This document shows positions 33,741 to 43,447 of a stretch of 64,000 nt of DNA, piece after piece (position 1 is the first letter of the stretch; every line of letters begins with the position of its first letter). The DNA lies in the NCBI RefSeq assembly GCF_017354985.1, contig NZ_CP071501.1, positions 2,375,501 through 2,439,500 on the forward strand, written 5' to 3'. The notes beneath the pieces were generated by a model. The model did not search any database and was not told where the DNA came from. It worked only from the letters and a program-made list of their open reading frames with translations. This DNA is from Shewanella cyperi (lineage in GTDB: Bacteria; Pseudomonadota; Gammaproteobacteria; Enterobacterales; Shewanellaceae). Made by a program: the position numbers and the translations under genes.

Positions 33741-35525
33741 ATGGCCGAACGCAAACAGCAATTGGTGCGTGACAAGGTATCGCGCCTGGTGAATTGGGGG
33801 CACTGGTTTGCCGCCTTCAACGGCCTGCTGGCCATCATAGTCGGCAGCCGCTACCTCGACACTGTGGGTTACCCCGAAACCCTTATCGGTTGGGGTTACC
33901 TGAGCCTGAGTTCCATCGGCCAATTCAGCTTCCTGGCCTTTATGGTCTACCTGCTGCTGGTGTTTCCCGTCACCCTGCTGCTGCCCTATTCCAAGATTTT
34001 GCGCGGCCTGGCGGCCACAGTCGCCACCCTGGCCCTGTGCCTGATGCTGTACGACACCATAGTCTACGACGACTATGGCATGCACCTGTCGCCCTTTGCC
34101 TTCGATCTCGCCTGGGCCGATCTCAATGCCCTGCTGCATGGTACCTCCTACATCATCACGCCGCTCGCCATCATTGGCCTGGAGCTGACCGCCGCCAACT
34201 TCCTGTGGAAGCGCATCGACAAGCTGCAGAAGCGCAAAATCGGTCCCAAGGTGGCGGGCTTTATTGCCGTCTGCTTTATCAGCAGCCACCTTGTCCATAT
34301 CTGGGCCGATGCCGCCGATGTGAAAGACATCACCCGCTTTGACGATGTGTACCCGCTGTTTTACCCGGCCACAGCCAAACGTTTTATGGAAAACCACGGT
34401 CTGGACGCGCTGGCGGAAGATTTGCCCCATGAACAACAGCAGCAGCTGCAGTATCCGGTCAATCCGCTGCAATGCCAAAAGGAGCAAGGTGCCAAGGTAC
34501 TGCTGCTGACCATCGACAGCCTGCGGGCCGACATGGTGACAGAAGAAACCATGCCCTTCCTCAGCATCTATGCCCGGGACAATCAACAGTTCAGCCAACA
34601 TTACAGTGGCGGCAACCAGGCCTACAGCGGGCTGTTTTCCCTGCTCTACGGCCTGCAGGGCAGCTACCTTGGCAACAATGCCTTTGCCGGCCAAAGCCCG
34701 CTGCTGACCCGGGAACTGGCCCGCCAGGGCTATAGCCTGGCGCGCTTTATGGGCGAGACCAATGATCAGTTGCCGCAAAAGCTCGGCATCTATGACGACT
34801 TCAGCGCCTTTATCAGCGATGACAGCCGCTCCAGTGCCGCCGCCGATCTGGCCAGCATCCAGTCATTCCGTACCTGGCAGGCCGATCAGACCGGCCCCTG
34901 GTTCGCGCTGCTGAACCTGTCGGCGCCGGAAAATTACGATACCCCGGTCGGTTTTTCCGGCACGGCCACCATCAGCGCGCCCGAGGAGCTGAAACCGGCC
35001 CAGCGGGTGCTGTTCAATCAGTACCGCCAATCACTGCGCTTTATCGACGCCAGCCTGCAGTCGCTGCTGACCTCCCTGGATGACGACATTGTGGTGATCA
35101 TCACAGGCCTGAACGGCAAGCTGTTCACCAGTAACCAGACCGAAGCCAGGCGCGATCTGTCGCCCCAGTCGGTGCGGGTGCCTCTGGTGATCCATTGGCC
35201 CGGCGAACCGGCCGCCAGGATAACCCACCGCACCAGCCATCACGGCCTGGTGCCGCTGCTGATGACCCGCCTGCTGGGTTGCAGCAATGCCATCACAGAC
35301 TACAGCGCCGGTCGCCAGCTGGAGACGCCGAGCGAACAGCAGTGGGTCTATGTGGGTGACAACCGTTATTTCGCCATCTACCAGAATGACGAAGTGACAG
35401 TCATCGACCGCCACGGCAAGTACCGCATCTACGACGGCGAATTCAATCAGCGCCTGAAGAAGAAAATGAGCGCTCCCGAGCTTATCCAAGTGATGCGCGA
35501 AGGTCGGCGGCTGTATAAACATTGA
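33741..35525 (+). CDS. yejM: Inner-membrane protein YejM (PbgA/LapC), DUF3413-sulfatase
   Basis: 594 residues: five membrane segments in the first ~190 residues (DUF3413), a linker, then a periplasmic alkaline phosphatase/sulfatase-like domain (AKVLLLTIDSLRADMV, FSQHYSGGNQAYSGLFSLLYG). In E. coli this protein senses lipid A at the inner membrane and controls LpxC breakdown through LapB. The catalytic Cys/Ser region of true sulfatases is not intact, matching its signalling role. Follows yejL on the same strand. Confidence 0.95.
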   Translation: MAERKQQLVRDKVSRLVNWGHWFAAFNGLLAIIVGSRYLDTVGYPETLIGWGYLSLSSIGQFSFLAFMVYLLLVFPVTLLLPYSKILRGLAATVATLALCLMLYDTIVYDDYGMHLSPFAFDLAWADLNALLHGTSYIITPLAIIGLELTAANFLWKRIDKLQKRKIGPKVAGFIAVCFISSHLVHIWADAADVKDITRFDDVYPLFYPATAKRFMENHGLDALAEDLPHEQQQQLQYPVNPLQCQKEQGAKVLLLTIDSLRADMVTEETMPFLSIYARDNQQFSQHYSGGNQAYSGLFSLLYGLQGSYLGNNAFAGQSPLLTRELARQGYSLARFMGETNDQLPQKLGIYDDFSAFISDDSRSSAAADLASIQSFRTWQADQTGPWFALLNLSAPENYDTPVGFSGTATISAPEELKPAQRVLFNQYRQSLRFIDASLQSLLTSLDDDIVVIITGLNGKLFTSNQTEARRDLSPQSVRVPLVIHWPGEPAARITHRTSHHGLVPLLMTRLLGCSNAITDYSAGRQLETPSEQQWVYVGDNRYFAIYQNDEVTVIDRHGKYRIYDGEFNQRLKKKMSAPELIQVMREGRRLYKH

Positions 35526-35617
35526 TTCGTTGACGCCGCAGCTGACGCTAAATTGATGCAAAATTCGCATCTTAGGCGAGAAACTAGGCAGTCAGGCAAT
35601 TTTGCTTAAAGCAAGGC

Positions 35618-35646
35618 TTGCACTGCCCCGGCGCTCTTGGTAAAGT
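35618..35646 (+). promoter_or_regulatory. Sigma-70 promoter of tRNA-Pro
   Basis: TTGCAC (35618-35623), 17-base spacer, TAAAGT (35641-35646), about 50 bases before the tRNA 5' end. Confidence 0.65.
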
Positions 35647-35695
35647 TCGCCTCGTTGAGACGGCACTGAGAACTGCGCAAGCCGCTCAAAACATT

Positions 35696-35772
35696 CGGTA
35701 TGTAGCGCAGCCCGGTAGCGCACTGTCATGGGGTGTCAGGGGTCGGAGGTTCGAATCCTCTCATACCGACCA
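35696..35772 (+). tRNA. tRNA-Pro (anticodon GGG)
   Basis: 77 bases including encoded CCA. Acceptor CGGTATG/CATACCG pairs fully, the T arm GGAGGTTCGAATCCTC is standard, and the anticodon loop ATGGGGT gives GGG. The anticodon stem carries the same T-T mismatch that I recall in E. coli proL. Confidence 0.96.
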
Positions 35773-35780
35773 CATTCAAA

Positions 35781-35812
35781 CAAAAAGCCCAATCGAAAGA
35801 TTGGGCTTTTTG
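35781..35812 (+). terminator. Terminator after tRNA-Pro
   Basis: AAAAAGCCCAATC-GAAA-GATTGGGCTTTTT: 13-base perfect stem with GAAA loop. Confidence 0.95.
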
Positions 35813-35880
35813 TTTATCTGGATTTTGTCACTTCCGGCAGCGGCTTATGACAGCCCGTACTTTAAGCAATGTGCTTTAAG

Positions 35881-36450
35881 CTATGCATCGGACGGCATTG
35901 CCGGACTGACCTCCATGGGAGGTTCCTTAGCGGTAATAAATGTAAGCAATATAGCGAAAGCCACCTCTATTGCCGCGCCGACAATCGCTCCCAGGGTAAA
36001 ACCCGCAGCAAACTGGTACATCGCATAGGCTGACAGCGCAAGCACACATCCCAGCAATCGGTACAGTTGTGAGCCATACATGGTGCCAAAGGTCATGTAT
36101 CGACCACCAATCAACAACATCATGGCCGGAAAAAACCATTCAAGGTGTACCAAGGCCGCTGCATACACCAGTGGAAAACCAAAGATCAGCAAGGCCGTGT
36201 TCTCAAATGCCAATAGTCGCAAAGGATTATCGGCCGACACGCTTCCGCTACGTCCAATTAATTTTGTTAACAGCACGGCTACTGGATAAATAAACATACC
36301 CCCAACAAAGAAAACCAGTATCACCTGCATGGGGGGCAACCAAATTGAACATACCGCGGCCAATCCCCATACCAATGAGGAGATAAATACCCCAGGTGCC
36401 CCACCATAATAGGCATATCGCATGTCACTTTGAGCTTGCTTTAGCTGCAT
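35881..36450 (-). CDS. DUF7010-family membrane protein
   Basis: 189 residues with AGGAGAGAAGG before the ATG. Six hydrophobic segments; conserved-looking motifs YYGGAPGVFISSLVWG and GGRYMTFGTMYG are those of the DUF7010 family. Inner-membrane protein of unknown role. It lies right after a tRNA gene and its terminator, in converging orientation, a common place for acquired genes. Confidence 0.75.
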   Translation of the reverse strand: MQLKQAQSDMRYAYYGGAPGVFISSLVWGLAAVCSIWLPPMQVILVFFVGGMFIYPVAVLLTKLIGRSGSVSADNPLRLLAFENTALLIFGFPLVYAAALVHLEWFFPAMMLLIGGRYMTFGTMYGSQLYRLLGCVLALSAYAMYQFAAGFTLGAIVGAAIEVAFAILLTFITAKEPPMEVSPAMPSDA

Positions 36451-36734
36451 CCTTCTCTCCTTGTGTCGGTTATTCCTGGGATCTAAGATTGGCTGATTCC
36501 GTCCGATTTAGATTTAATTGAGTTCCGTAGCCGGGTTGGCATCGGTTCGCGCAATTGTTTTACATACTACAGTCGGCATTTTGCCAAGCGCAACTGCCAT
36601 CTTGCGGTCAAATAATAGCCACCGCAGCGCCCTGCGAGAACTGGCCCAAAAGATAGCCAGCTTCATCGACAAACCCTATGTCGATGACTCACAACCAACC
36701 TCCTTGTTTGAGTAAGGCAACTCAAACATACCCA
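36451..36734. other. Gap after DUF7010 gene; doubtful 65-codon frame
   Basis: A plus-strand frame 36518-36715 begins with TTG and ends LRELAQKIASFIDKPYVDDS. It has no clear ribosome-binding site and no recognised family, though the C-terminal part reads like protein, so it may be the tail of a lost gene. TTGTTTGAGT and ACTCAAACA make a hairpin at its end. Confidence 0.35.
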
Positions 36735-36765
36735 TAAAAAATGGCACTCCATTTGAGTGCCCATT
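36735..36765 (-). terminator. Terminator of the AT-rich membrane protein gene
   Basis: Minus-strand GGCACTC-AAATG-GAGTGCC followed by ATTTTTT; 48 bases past the gene stop. Confidence 0.85.
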
Positions 36766-36812
36766 GAGTGGAATTTGCTGCTGCCAGCGGATTGGAAAGG
36801 TTTCAGGGTATT

Positions 36813-37517
36813 TCAGTAATTGGCCATGAAAACCAAATAGGCTTTATAACTGCCTAAACAGAAAAAGGTGTAGGAACCCAAGCCGAGCAACAGTGACATT
36901 ATGTTCACCCGATTTCCCCAAGCGTTTCCATTTGTCGTATTAGCCGCATACAACCACTGTGATAAGTAATTAGTTCCGGTGGCAAATGCTATCAAAAACA
37001 CCCCTATTACAAATTTGACCAAGCAATCAGCGAACAATGGCACTTGGTTAGAGTGATATTGCGATTCAGCTAACTTGCTGATAAATGCCAGTAGCGCAAT
37101 TGAAGCACCACCGTTTAGCAAAAAAGCTGTTTTCAAAGCATTTTGACCGGCTTGAATTGCTGCCTTAAAAAGTTCTTGTTTAGTTGCATTGTGGTGTTTT
37201 TTGTCTTCGAGCAAAAATTCTATAGATTGATTTGTGCCATCTTTAGAGTCAGGGTCGACCTTAATCTTGTCTTTGTGAGTATCATCTTCCGAACTAAGTC
37301 TAAATTTTAACTGACTGGCATTGGCTGCTATACCATGGCTAACTTCTTCATTTTTTTTACCCGGTTGTTCCGATTCCTCCGTTCTCTCCGATCTCTCCGA
37401 TGCTTCTTGATATAACTCCAATAATGCAATTAATTTATCTGTCTCAATAGATGAAACTCCTCGTCTTTGCACACCTTTTACTGTTCCAACCAAAGTATTA
37501 AATAATTCTTTGCGCAA
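36813..37517 (-). CDS. Unknown membrane protein with charged N-terminal half
   Basis: 234 residues if started at TTG 37517 (AAGGGA seven bases in front). The first ~110 residues are hydrophilic and rich in E, K, S and D (SERSERTEESEQPGKKNEE). Then comes FKAAIQAGQNALKTAFLLNGGASIALLAFI, a pattern I have seen in scattered hypothetical membrane proteins, and two more hydrophobic segments. AT-rich compared with its surroundings and probably acquired. No function assigned. Confidence 0.7.
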   Translation of the reverse strand: MRKELFNTLVGTVKGVQRRGVSSIETDKLIALLELYQEASERSERTEESEQPGKKNEEVSHGIAANASQLKFRLSSEDDTHKDKIKVDPDSKDGTNQSIEFLLEDKKHHNATKQELFKAAIQAGQNALKTAFLLNGGASIALLAFISKLAESQYHSNQVPLFADCLVKFVIGVFLIAFATGTNYLSQWLYAANTTNGNAWGNRVNIMSLLLGLGSYTFFCLGSYKAYLVFMANY

Positions 37518-37557
37518 AGCATAATCCCTTATTTCAAGTGATACATGAGGTTACACT

Positions 37558-37704
37558 TTAAGATGGTTTAAAGATGCAGTAAATACTCCTTGATTCCCCC
37601 GCCCTCCGCACTTCGCAGCGGTTGTTAAGATCGTCCACCACTTCTGACTTGGCAATCTCCACCAGTTCCGACAGTACAACTTCCGGAGGCTGAGTTTTAG
37701 CCTC
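37558..37704 (-). pseudogene. Possible gene remnant (about 48 codons)
   Basis: On the minus strand, a frame just after TAA reads EAKTQPPEVVLSELVEIAKS.. and then EVVDDLNNRCEVRRAGESRS, which looks like natural protein, but has no start codon. A competing 84-codon frame over the same bases (37551-37805) looks random. This may be the C-terminal end of a gene lost during insertion of the nearby repeats. Confidence 0.3.
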
Positions 37705-37835
37705 TTAATATTGGGTGATATATCTCCGGCGATGGAAAGCCACATTTCCTGACTAGGCACGCCCGATACATGGGTAGAGACTTGAGTCCCTGGATTGAGA
37801 ATCATAATTTTTTACCGCTGTCGTAGCGGCTATCT

Positions 37836-38010
37836 ATTGCTTCTTCAGCAACTTCCAACATCAAGTGCAATTAATCACCTGCGGTGCGCTTTCGCACTGC
37901 CACACCTATGACCCGCTGTGAACCCATCCCTGGGCGCTCACCGGCGACGTCCTTGTCGCCGATGGTCACTGGTGCGGCAGTGCTGATAATTGGTGTTCCT
38001 CTCTCGCCCA
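37836..38010. repeat. Structured repeat, isolated module 2 (copy D)
   Basis: Carries GTGCAATTAATCAC, the hairpin GCGGTGCG-CTTT-CGCACTGC, GGTCACTGGTGCGGCAGTG and TGGTGTTCC as in module 2 of copies A and B. The stem differs from B by a base that keeps pairing through a G-T pair. It has no module 1 on its left, but joins copy B on its right. Confidence 0.75.
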
Positions 38011-38067
38011 GGTGGAACAGACAAAGTATTTCCAGCAGAAGACGATGCCGAACTAATGCACCGGATT

Positions 38068-38620
38068 CCCCGTTCCGACGCTGCCGAGGACGTTGCTGAA
38101 AATGGCGTGGCGAGGCATGGCCATTCTCGGGCGTCCTGCCCTCCACGGCATTGGGACTCCTGTCCGGCAGATGACTTATCAGCGCCAGTTAATCAGGGGC
38201 GAGTGTCACACAGTGACAAGCTCACGAGCGCGAGGCATGGAGCCGAGCCGGGATTGATTTACATGGACGTAAATCCGAGCGTCTGACGCGTTAGCCAATT
38301 TTCAGCATAAGGCCGAGGAGTTGTCAGCGTCGGTGGGGTGTCCTTGGGGATGCAAGGGGTATTGGACAAGCTATACCCCTTGCCCGGAGGCGGGCTGGAA
38401 GGCCGCGATTTTCTGCCGCTGGCACAGCGGCTATCTTGTGCTGCATCCACACCATCCGGCATCAGATGCCATTAATCACTTGCAGTGGGCTTTCGCACTG
38501 CCACCCCAGTGACACGGCGTGAATACGTCCTTGTAGCCTCCCCTCGCCATCCATGGCTCGGACGGTCACTGGTGCGGCAGTGCCTAATCAGGGTGTTCCG
38601 CTCAGGCATTGGCTGAACCA
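38068..38620. repeat. Structured repeat, copy B
   Basis: Module 1 spans 38068-38338 (CCCCGTTCCGACGCTG to CAGCGTCGGTGGGG) with the inner GCTGAAAATGGC/GCCAATTTTCAGC pair. The hairpin at 38352-38383 reads GCAAGGGGTAT/ATACCCCTTGC: compared with copy A a C-G pair is replaced by T-A. Then GCCGCTG-GCA-CAGCGGC and module 2 (38431-38610). Its module-1 interior has an extra ~125 bases, including GATTTAC/GTAAATC and TGTCAC/GTGACA hairpins. Confidence 0.9.
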
Positions 38621-38669
38621 GCACGCCCGATAAACCGCAAAAGCAGAAGCCGAAATGTTGCACCAGACT

Positions 38670-39055
38670 CCCCGTTCCGACGCTGCCGAGGACGTTGCTG
38701 AAAATGGCGTGGCGAGGCATGGCCATTCTCGGGCGTCCTGCCCTCCACGGCATTGGGACTCCTGTCCGGCAGATACCGAAGCAGCGTCAGCCATATCAGG
38801 GGCGAGAGTCACGCAGTGACAAGTTCACGAGCGCGAGGCACTGACGCCGAACCGGGATGGATTTACACGGATGTAAATCCGAGCGTCTGACGCGTTAGCC
38901 AATTTTCAGCATAAGGCCGAGGAGTTGTCAGCGTCGGTGGGGTGTCCTTGGGGATGCAAGGGGTATTGGACAAGCTATACCCCTTGCCCGGAGGCGGGCT
39001 GGAAGGCCGCGATTTTCTGCCGCTGGCACAGCGGCTATCTCATGTGGCATCGGAT
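38670..39055. repeat. Structured repeat, copy C (ends at adaptor gene)
   Basis: Module 1 at 38670-38942, 602 bases after the start of copy B and nearly identical to it. The hairpin at 38956-38987 is as in B. The interior stem GGATTTACA/TGTAAATCC is longer than in B. The element stops around 39055, about 20 bases before the stop codon of the adaptor gene, without module 2. Confidence 0.9.
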
Positions 39056-39073
39056 GCCATCAATCCGAGAATA

Positions 39074-40351
39074 CTACTCGTCCCGTTGGATGACCTTCAC
39101 CCCTGGTGCCAACTGGGGATCCGGATACAGGACCACAATGTCATCCTCCGAAAGTCCTGCCAGCACCTCGGCATAACTGGCATTCTTATGCCCAATCTCC
39201 AGTGGTACCAATTCCAGACGGTCGTTAACGACCTTAAATACCGCCCAGGCGTCGCCCTGGCGAAACAGGGCACTTATCGGCACACTGAGTACCTGCTCGG
39301 CGGACCAGGTGGTGATGGTGCAATCAACCCGGAAGCCATCGCCGAGCCGCGCCCGCTCGACGGCGCTGCCGCTAAAGCGAATGAGGGTATTGACCCGCTG
39401 CTCCTCGACCCCAAGTGCCGAAAACTTGATAAATCCGCCGGGTTCGACGCGATCTACAGTCCCCCGGAGCGGCGCGCCGCCCCAGTCATTGATCTCCACC
39501 GCATCACCGGGAGACACCCGCACCGCATCAGAGGTTAAGAGCTCCACCAGCACTTCCAGTTCACGGTCGAGATCCGCAAGCTCCAGCAACAGGGTGCCGG
39601 GCAGCACCTCCTGGGCACTTTTTTGCAGCACCTGCAGCACAGTGCCTGAAATCGGTGCCAGCACGGGCACAGCGGCCTCAGTGTTTGTTTTGGCGCCCAT
39701 ATCGCTGCCACCGACATGGGCACTTGCATTGGTAAGAGTCTGCTGCCCGGCGAGGCGACTGGCGGCGGCCTTGATCTCAGCCTCACGCAGCGCCAATTCC
39801 GATTGCGCCGCAGTGACCTCGGCCCGGGCGTTGGCAAGATCCCGCTGCGCTCTTTGCAGCTCGGCCAAACCGACACTGTGGCCGGCATACAGAGATTCGA
39901 TACGCGCGCTGTCTTGTTCTGCGAGGCGGACGTTTTCCCGGGCCTGGGACAGACGGGCGAGGCTGATGGATTTCGCCGCATGGGCGCCGTCCAGGGCCGC
40001 TGCCGCCTCGCTGTATTCCCGGCTGTCCAGCAGCCTGGCGGTTCCCGGAGCGATCATCGCCAGCAGCTGGCCCTGCTGCACCTTATCGCCCGCCTCCAGC
40101 TCAAGTCGCTGCAGGTGCCCGGCCACCGGCGCCGACACCTGAAAGCGATTGCGCACCCGGGTGCGGCCCTGCTCGCTCACGGTTTCAGCCAGCGCCCGAT
40201 AGCCGACGCGGGCCACATCGACCGGTACAGGCCGCGGCCAAAAGGCAAACAGCAGTGCCGCCAGCACCGCCAGGAGTGCGACCCATTTAATGACTTGTTG
40301 CAAAGACAGATGCATTTTCAACTTAAGTTTTAACCACTGTGGTTTTAACAA
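39074..40351 (-). CDS. HlyD-type periplasmic adaptor of an ABC exporter
   Basis: 425 residues from TTG 40351, with GGGAG six bases in front, three bases after the permease stop. One N-terminal membrane segment (WVALLAVLAALLFAFW), then a split lipoyl-like domain (VSAPVAGHLQRLELEAGDKVQQG .. VLAPISGTVLQVLQ) around a helical hairpin, and a beta-barrel domain. Works with the two ABC genes to form a MacAB-like or heavy-metal/lipid efflux system; substrate unknown. No outer-membrane channel gene is nearby. The gene end abuts repeat copy C. Confidence 0.9.
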   Translation of the reverse strand: MLKPQWLKLKLKMHLSLQQVIKWVALLAVLAALLFAFWPRPVPVDVARVGYRALAETVSEQGRTRVRNRFQVSAPVAGHLQRLELEAGDKVQQGQLLAMIAPGTARLLDSREYSEAAAALDGAHAAKSISLARLSQARENVRLAEQDSARIESLYAGHSVGLAELQRAQRDLANARAEVTAAQSELALREAEIKAAASRLAGQQTLTNASAHVGGSDMGAKTNTEAAVPVLAPISGTVLQVLQKSAQEVLPGTLLLELADLDRELEVLVELLTSDAVRVSPGDAVEINDWGGAPLRGTVDRVEPGGFIKFSALGVEEQRVNTLIRFSGSAVERARLGDGFRVDCTITTWSAEQVLSVPISALFRQGDAWAVFKVVNDRLELVPLEIGHKNASYAEVLAGLSEDDIVVLYPDPQLAPGVKVIQRDE

Positions 40352-40354
40352 GAG

Positions 40355-42724
40355 TCACTCCCAGGTTTTCAAGGCAATGACCAGATCGGTGCGGTCGAGA
40401 TCGCGCCGAACCACCCAGGCCGACACGGCTGCGGCCAGCAGCACGGCCAGGGCCGCAATGCCGTAGCTGTGGGGATCGACCACGGCGCGTATGGTATACA
40501 GCTCGGTGCTGAAGCGTACGGCGATAAGCTTGGTCAGATAAAATCCGCCCCAGGCGCCGAGCGGTAGCGCCAGCAGGGTTGCCAAGCCCATGTCCCCCAG
40601 CAACACATAGGCTGCCTGGCCGCGGCTGTAGCCCAGCACCCGCAGGCAGGCAAGCTCGCGCACGTGTTCGGCGAAACTTATCCTGGCGCTGTTGTAAACC
40701 ACACCGAAACTAATGATAGCGGCGATAAGGGCCATGATGTAGCGCACCGCGCCGGCGCCCTCGTTCATCATGCGCTCGAAAGCCGCGCGGGTCTGGGCCC
40801 TGACACTGACCCCCGCCACCGCCGGCATCGCCTTGAGGCGACGGTACAGGGCATCAACCTCAAGGGCATCGACCCGCAAGAAGGCGCCGCTCACCCTTTG
40901 CCTGTCCCGCAGCTTGGTCTCCATCCCTTTCAATGACAGGTAGGCCGGTGCGCCCAGCATGGTATCGGCGATGCGGATAACCGGCAGCACCAGCTCCCGG
41001 CGTGCCTCTGACGTCAGTTCCACCCGGACAAAGTCACCTGCGGCCAGCCCCAGCACCCGGGCCAGCGACTGGCCCAGCACCACCCCCTCGTCACGGATAT
41101 ACACGGGTGCCCCTTCCGCATCCAGGGCCCGGTAAAAGGCGCCCCGGCCCTTATTATCCAGCCCGGTGAGAACACCGCGATACTCCCTGAGCCCGGCCCT
41201 GAACACCACGGGCAATTGCCGCACCGGCTCCACCGCCAGCACCCCGGGCAAATGGGCGAGTTCAAACAGGGCAGCATAGGGCGCGGGCTCAACAAAGGAG
41301 ACTGTGACATCGCTGCGATCGTTGAGGTTGAAATAGTCGTCTATGGCGCCATCGAAGCCACTCAGGGTACTCAGCATGGCCACACACAGGGCCATGCCGG
41401 CCGCTATGCCCAGCACAGAACTCAGGTAGCGTTTCGGGCGCCTGAGCAAATTGCGCAGCACCATCTTGGCGGCAGGATCGAGCCGGTGTTTGAGCCAGGC
41501 CCCCAGATCGAGGGTGCGACTGTGATCGGGCGGGGTCGGCGGGCGCATGGCCTCGGCGGGCATCAGGGCAAACACCTGCCACAGCACCAGTGACGCCCCG
41601 GCCAAAGCCGAGCCTATGCTGACCAGGGCGGCGATAACAAAGGCCTTGGGTTCGGTTTGAAACAACAGAAACGGAAACTTGAAGTACAACTGATACATAT
41701 GGCTGATGCGGGTGCCTTCCAAAATGCCGAACAGGCAACCCAAAGCCGCGCCGCCACAGGCAATCAGCAGCAAAAACTTGACGTAATGCATTGTGACCTG
41801 GATGCGGCTGTAGCCAAAGGCCTTCAGCAGACCGATTTGCTCGCGCTCGGCGGCCAGCATCCTGGATACCACGATAAACAGCAAAAAGGCCGCCACCGCG
41901 AGAAATATCGGCGGCACGACCGCCGCCGAGGTCTTCAGGCCGGCAATTTCGTCCCGCACAAAGCGGTTGGAAAAATGGCTGTCGCGGTTAAAGGCGCCGC
42001 GGCCGCCGTAGCGTTCAAACAGGGTGTTGAGCGCCAGGATCACCCCCTCATCCTGCATGCCCGGGGTGAGCCGCACCAAGAGTTGGTTAAATGCCCCTTC
42101 CAGCTCAAGGGCCTGGGACAGCGCCTTCTCGCGCATCCACAGCACGGCAAAACGGCCATCGTCCGGCGCCAGTTCCCCCGGTGGCGTGGTGTAAACGTAC
42201 TCGGGTGCCAGGGCGATACCTACCACGTGCAGTGTCCGGCGTTTGCCACGGATGGTGACCGGCAGGCTGTCGCCCGGCAGCAGATGCCAGGCATCGGCAA
42301 AGCCCTTGAGCAGCACCACCTCATCACCGCTGTGGGGCGCGGGCAAGCGCCCGCCACTGAGATACAGCCGGTTGAGCGCCGGCTCGCTGAAATCCGGCAG
42401 GGAAATCATCTGGCCGTAGACCGGGGTGGCAAATTGCGGCAGGTCGATGAGCGCGCCGCCGCTGACGCGGGTTTCCGCCCGGGCCACGCCTTCAAGTTCC
42501 CGCACCCGCTCGGCAAGCGCCTTGGGTGCCCGCACCAGATCCACAAACACATCGGCAAAGCGGAAGCGGGCGTAATAGGCATCGCGGGTTTGCTCCAGGG
42601 TGTTGATAAGGCTGGTCATCATCACCATGACCATGACCCCCAGGGCGATGACCAGCATAATGGCCAGCGCCTGGCCCTTGATGCGCCACAGATCCCTGAG
42701 CAGCTTGCGATTGAGGGGACTCAT
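40355..42724 (-). CDS. FtsX-like ABC transporter permease
   Basis: 789 residues starting MSPLNRKLLRDLWRIKGQALA. One N-terminal membrane helix, a long periplasmic domain, three helices (~residues 275-390), a second periplasmic domain, and three more helices at the end: the doubled FtsX layout of MacB/LolE-type permeases. Six bases separate it from the ATPase gene and it is followed directly by the adaptor gene, so one operon is very likely. The permease couples ATP hydrolysis inside to movement of the periplasmic parts. Confidence 0.92.
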   Translation of the reverse strand: MSPLNRKLLRDLWRIKGQALAIMLVIALGVMVMVMMTSLINTLEQTRDAYYARFRFADVFVDLVRAPKALAERVRELEGVARAETRVSGGALIDLPQFATPVYGQMISLPDFSEPALNRLYLSGGRLPAPHSGDEVVLLKGFADAWHLLPGDSLPVTIRGKRRTLHVVGIALAPEYVYTTPPGELAPDDGRFAVLWMREKALSQALELEGAFNQLLVRLTPGMQDEGVILALNTLFERYGGRGAFNRDSHFSNRFVRDEIAGLKTSAAVVPPIFLAVAAFLLFIVVSRMLAAEREQIGLLKAFGYSRIQVTMHYVKFLLLIACGGAALGCLFGILEGTRISHMYQLYFKFPFLLFQTEPKAFVIAALVSIGSALAGASLVLWQVFALMPAEAMRPPTPPDHSRTLDLGAWLKHRLDPAAKMVLRNLLRRPKRYLSSVLGIAAGMALCVAMLSTLSGFDGAIDDYFNLNDRSDVTVSFVEPAPYAALFELAHLPGVLAVEPVRQLPVVFRAGLREYRGVLTGLDNKGRGAFYRALDAEGAPVYIRDEGVVLGQSLARVLGLAAGDFVRVELTSEARRELVLPVIRIADTMLGAPAYLSLKGMETKLRDRQRVSGAFLRVDALEVDALYRRLKAMPAVAGVSVRAQTRAAFERMMNEGAGAVRYIMALIAAIISFGVVYNSARISFAEHVRELACLRVLGYSRGQAAYVLLGDMGLATLLALPLGAWGGFYLTKLIAVRFSTELYTIRAVVDPHSYGIAALAVLLAAAVSAWVVRRDLDRTDLVIALKTWE

Positions 42725-42730
42725 GGCCGC

Positions 42731-43447
42731 TTACCACACCAGTTGGTCGGCATCGAGCTGGGTGTCATTGACAAACACCTCCTGGATGCGGCCGTCACCG
42801 AAGCGGATCACCCTGTCGGCCATGGCTTGTGTGGCCGCCGCGTGGGTGATGATGATGACCGTGGTGCCAAGACGGTGATTGATCTCCTGCAGCACCTTGA
42901 GTACGGACCTGCCCGTGACGCTGTCGAGCGCCCCTGTGGGCTCATCGCACAGCAATACCGTGGGCTGCTTGGCGATGGCCCGGGCTATGGCAACGCGCTG
43001 CTGCTCGCCGCCGGACAATTGGCTGGGAAAATGATCGGCCCGCTCCGACAGGCCCACCAGCGCCAGGGCGTCCTCCGGCGTCATGGGATTATCGGCAATG
43101 TCACTGACCAGCTCCACGTTTTCGCTGGCGGTCAGCGCCGGCATCAGGTTATAGAACTGGAACACGAAACCCACGTGGCGACGGCGATATTCAGTGAGCG
43201 CCGCCTCGTCCATGGCGACCAGGGAAGTATCATTGAAGCAGGCCTCGCCAGCGCTCGGCCGGTCGAGGCCACCGAGTATGTTGAGCAAGGTGGACTTGCC
43301 GCTGCCGGATGGTCCCAGCAACACCAGGATTTCACCGCCGGGAATGTCGAGATCGACGCCCCGCAGCGCGTGCACCGCCGCCTCACCCTCGCCATAGATT
43401 TTGGTCAGGGCCGAGATACGGTAGATGGGTAAAGATGCAGTGTTCAC
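42731..43447 (-). CDS. ABC transporter ATP-binding protein (MacB/LolD class)
   Basis: 238 residues. Walker [14 protein letters not shown], signature [15 protein letters not shown], Walker [14 protein letters not shown] and the switch His in [10 protein letters not shown] are all present. The [18 protein letters not shown] segment is typical of the LolD/MacB class. First gene of the exporter operon. It supplies energy to the FtsX-like permease. Confidence 0.95.
   Translation of the reverse strand: MNTASLPIYRISALTKIYGEGEAAVHALRGVDLDIPGGEILVLLGPSGSGKSTLLNILGGLDRPSAGEACFNDTSLVAMDEAALTEYRRRHVGFVFQFYNLMPALTASENVELVSDIADNPMTPEDALALVGLSERADHFPSQLSGGEQQRVAIARAIAKQPTVLLCDEPTGALDSVTGRSVLKVLQEINHRLGTTVIIITHAAATQAMADRVIRFGDGRIQEVFVNDTQLDADQLVW

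Noticed and set aside
37551..37805. 84-codon minus-strand frame
   Set aside because: Random-looking product; another frame over the same bases reads more like protein and is listed as a remnant.
41657..43432. 591-codon plus-strand frame
   Set aside because: Antisense to the ABC permease and ATPase, both with full motifs; the product (many Gly, His, Gln) is the usual shadow of GC-rich coding DNA.
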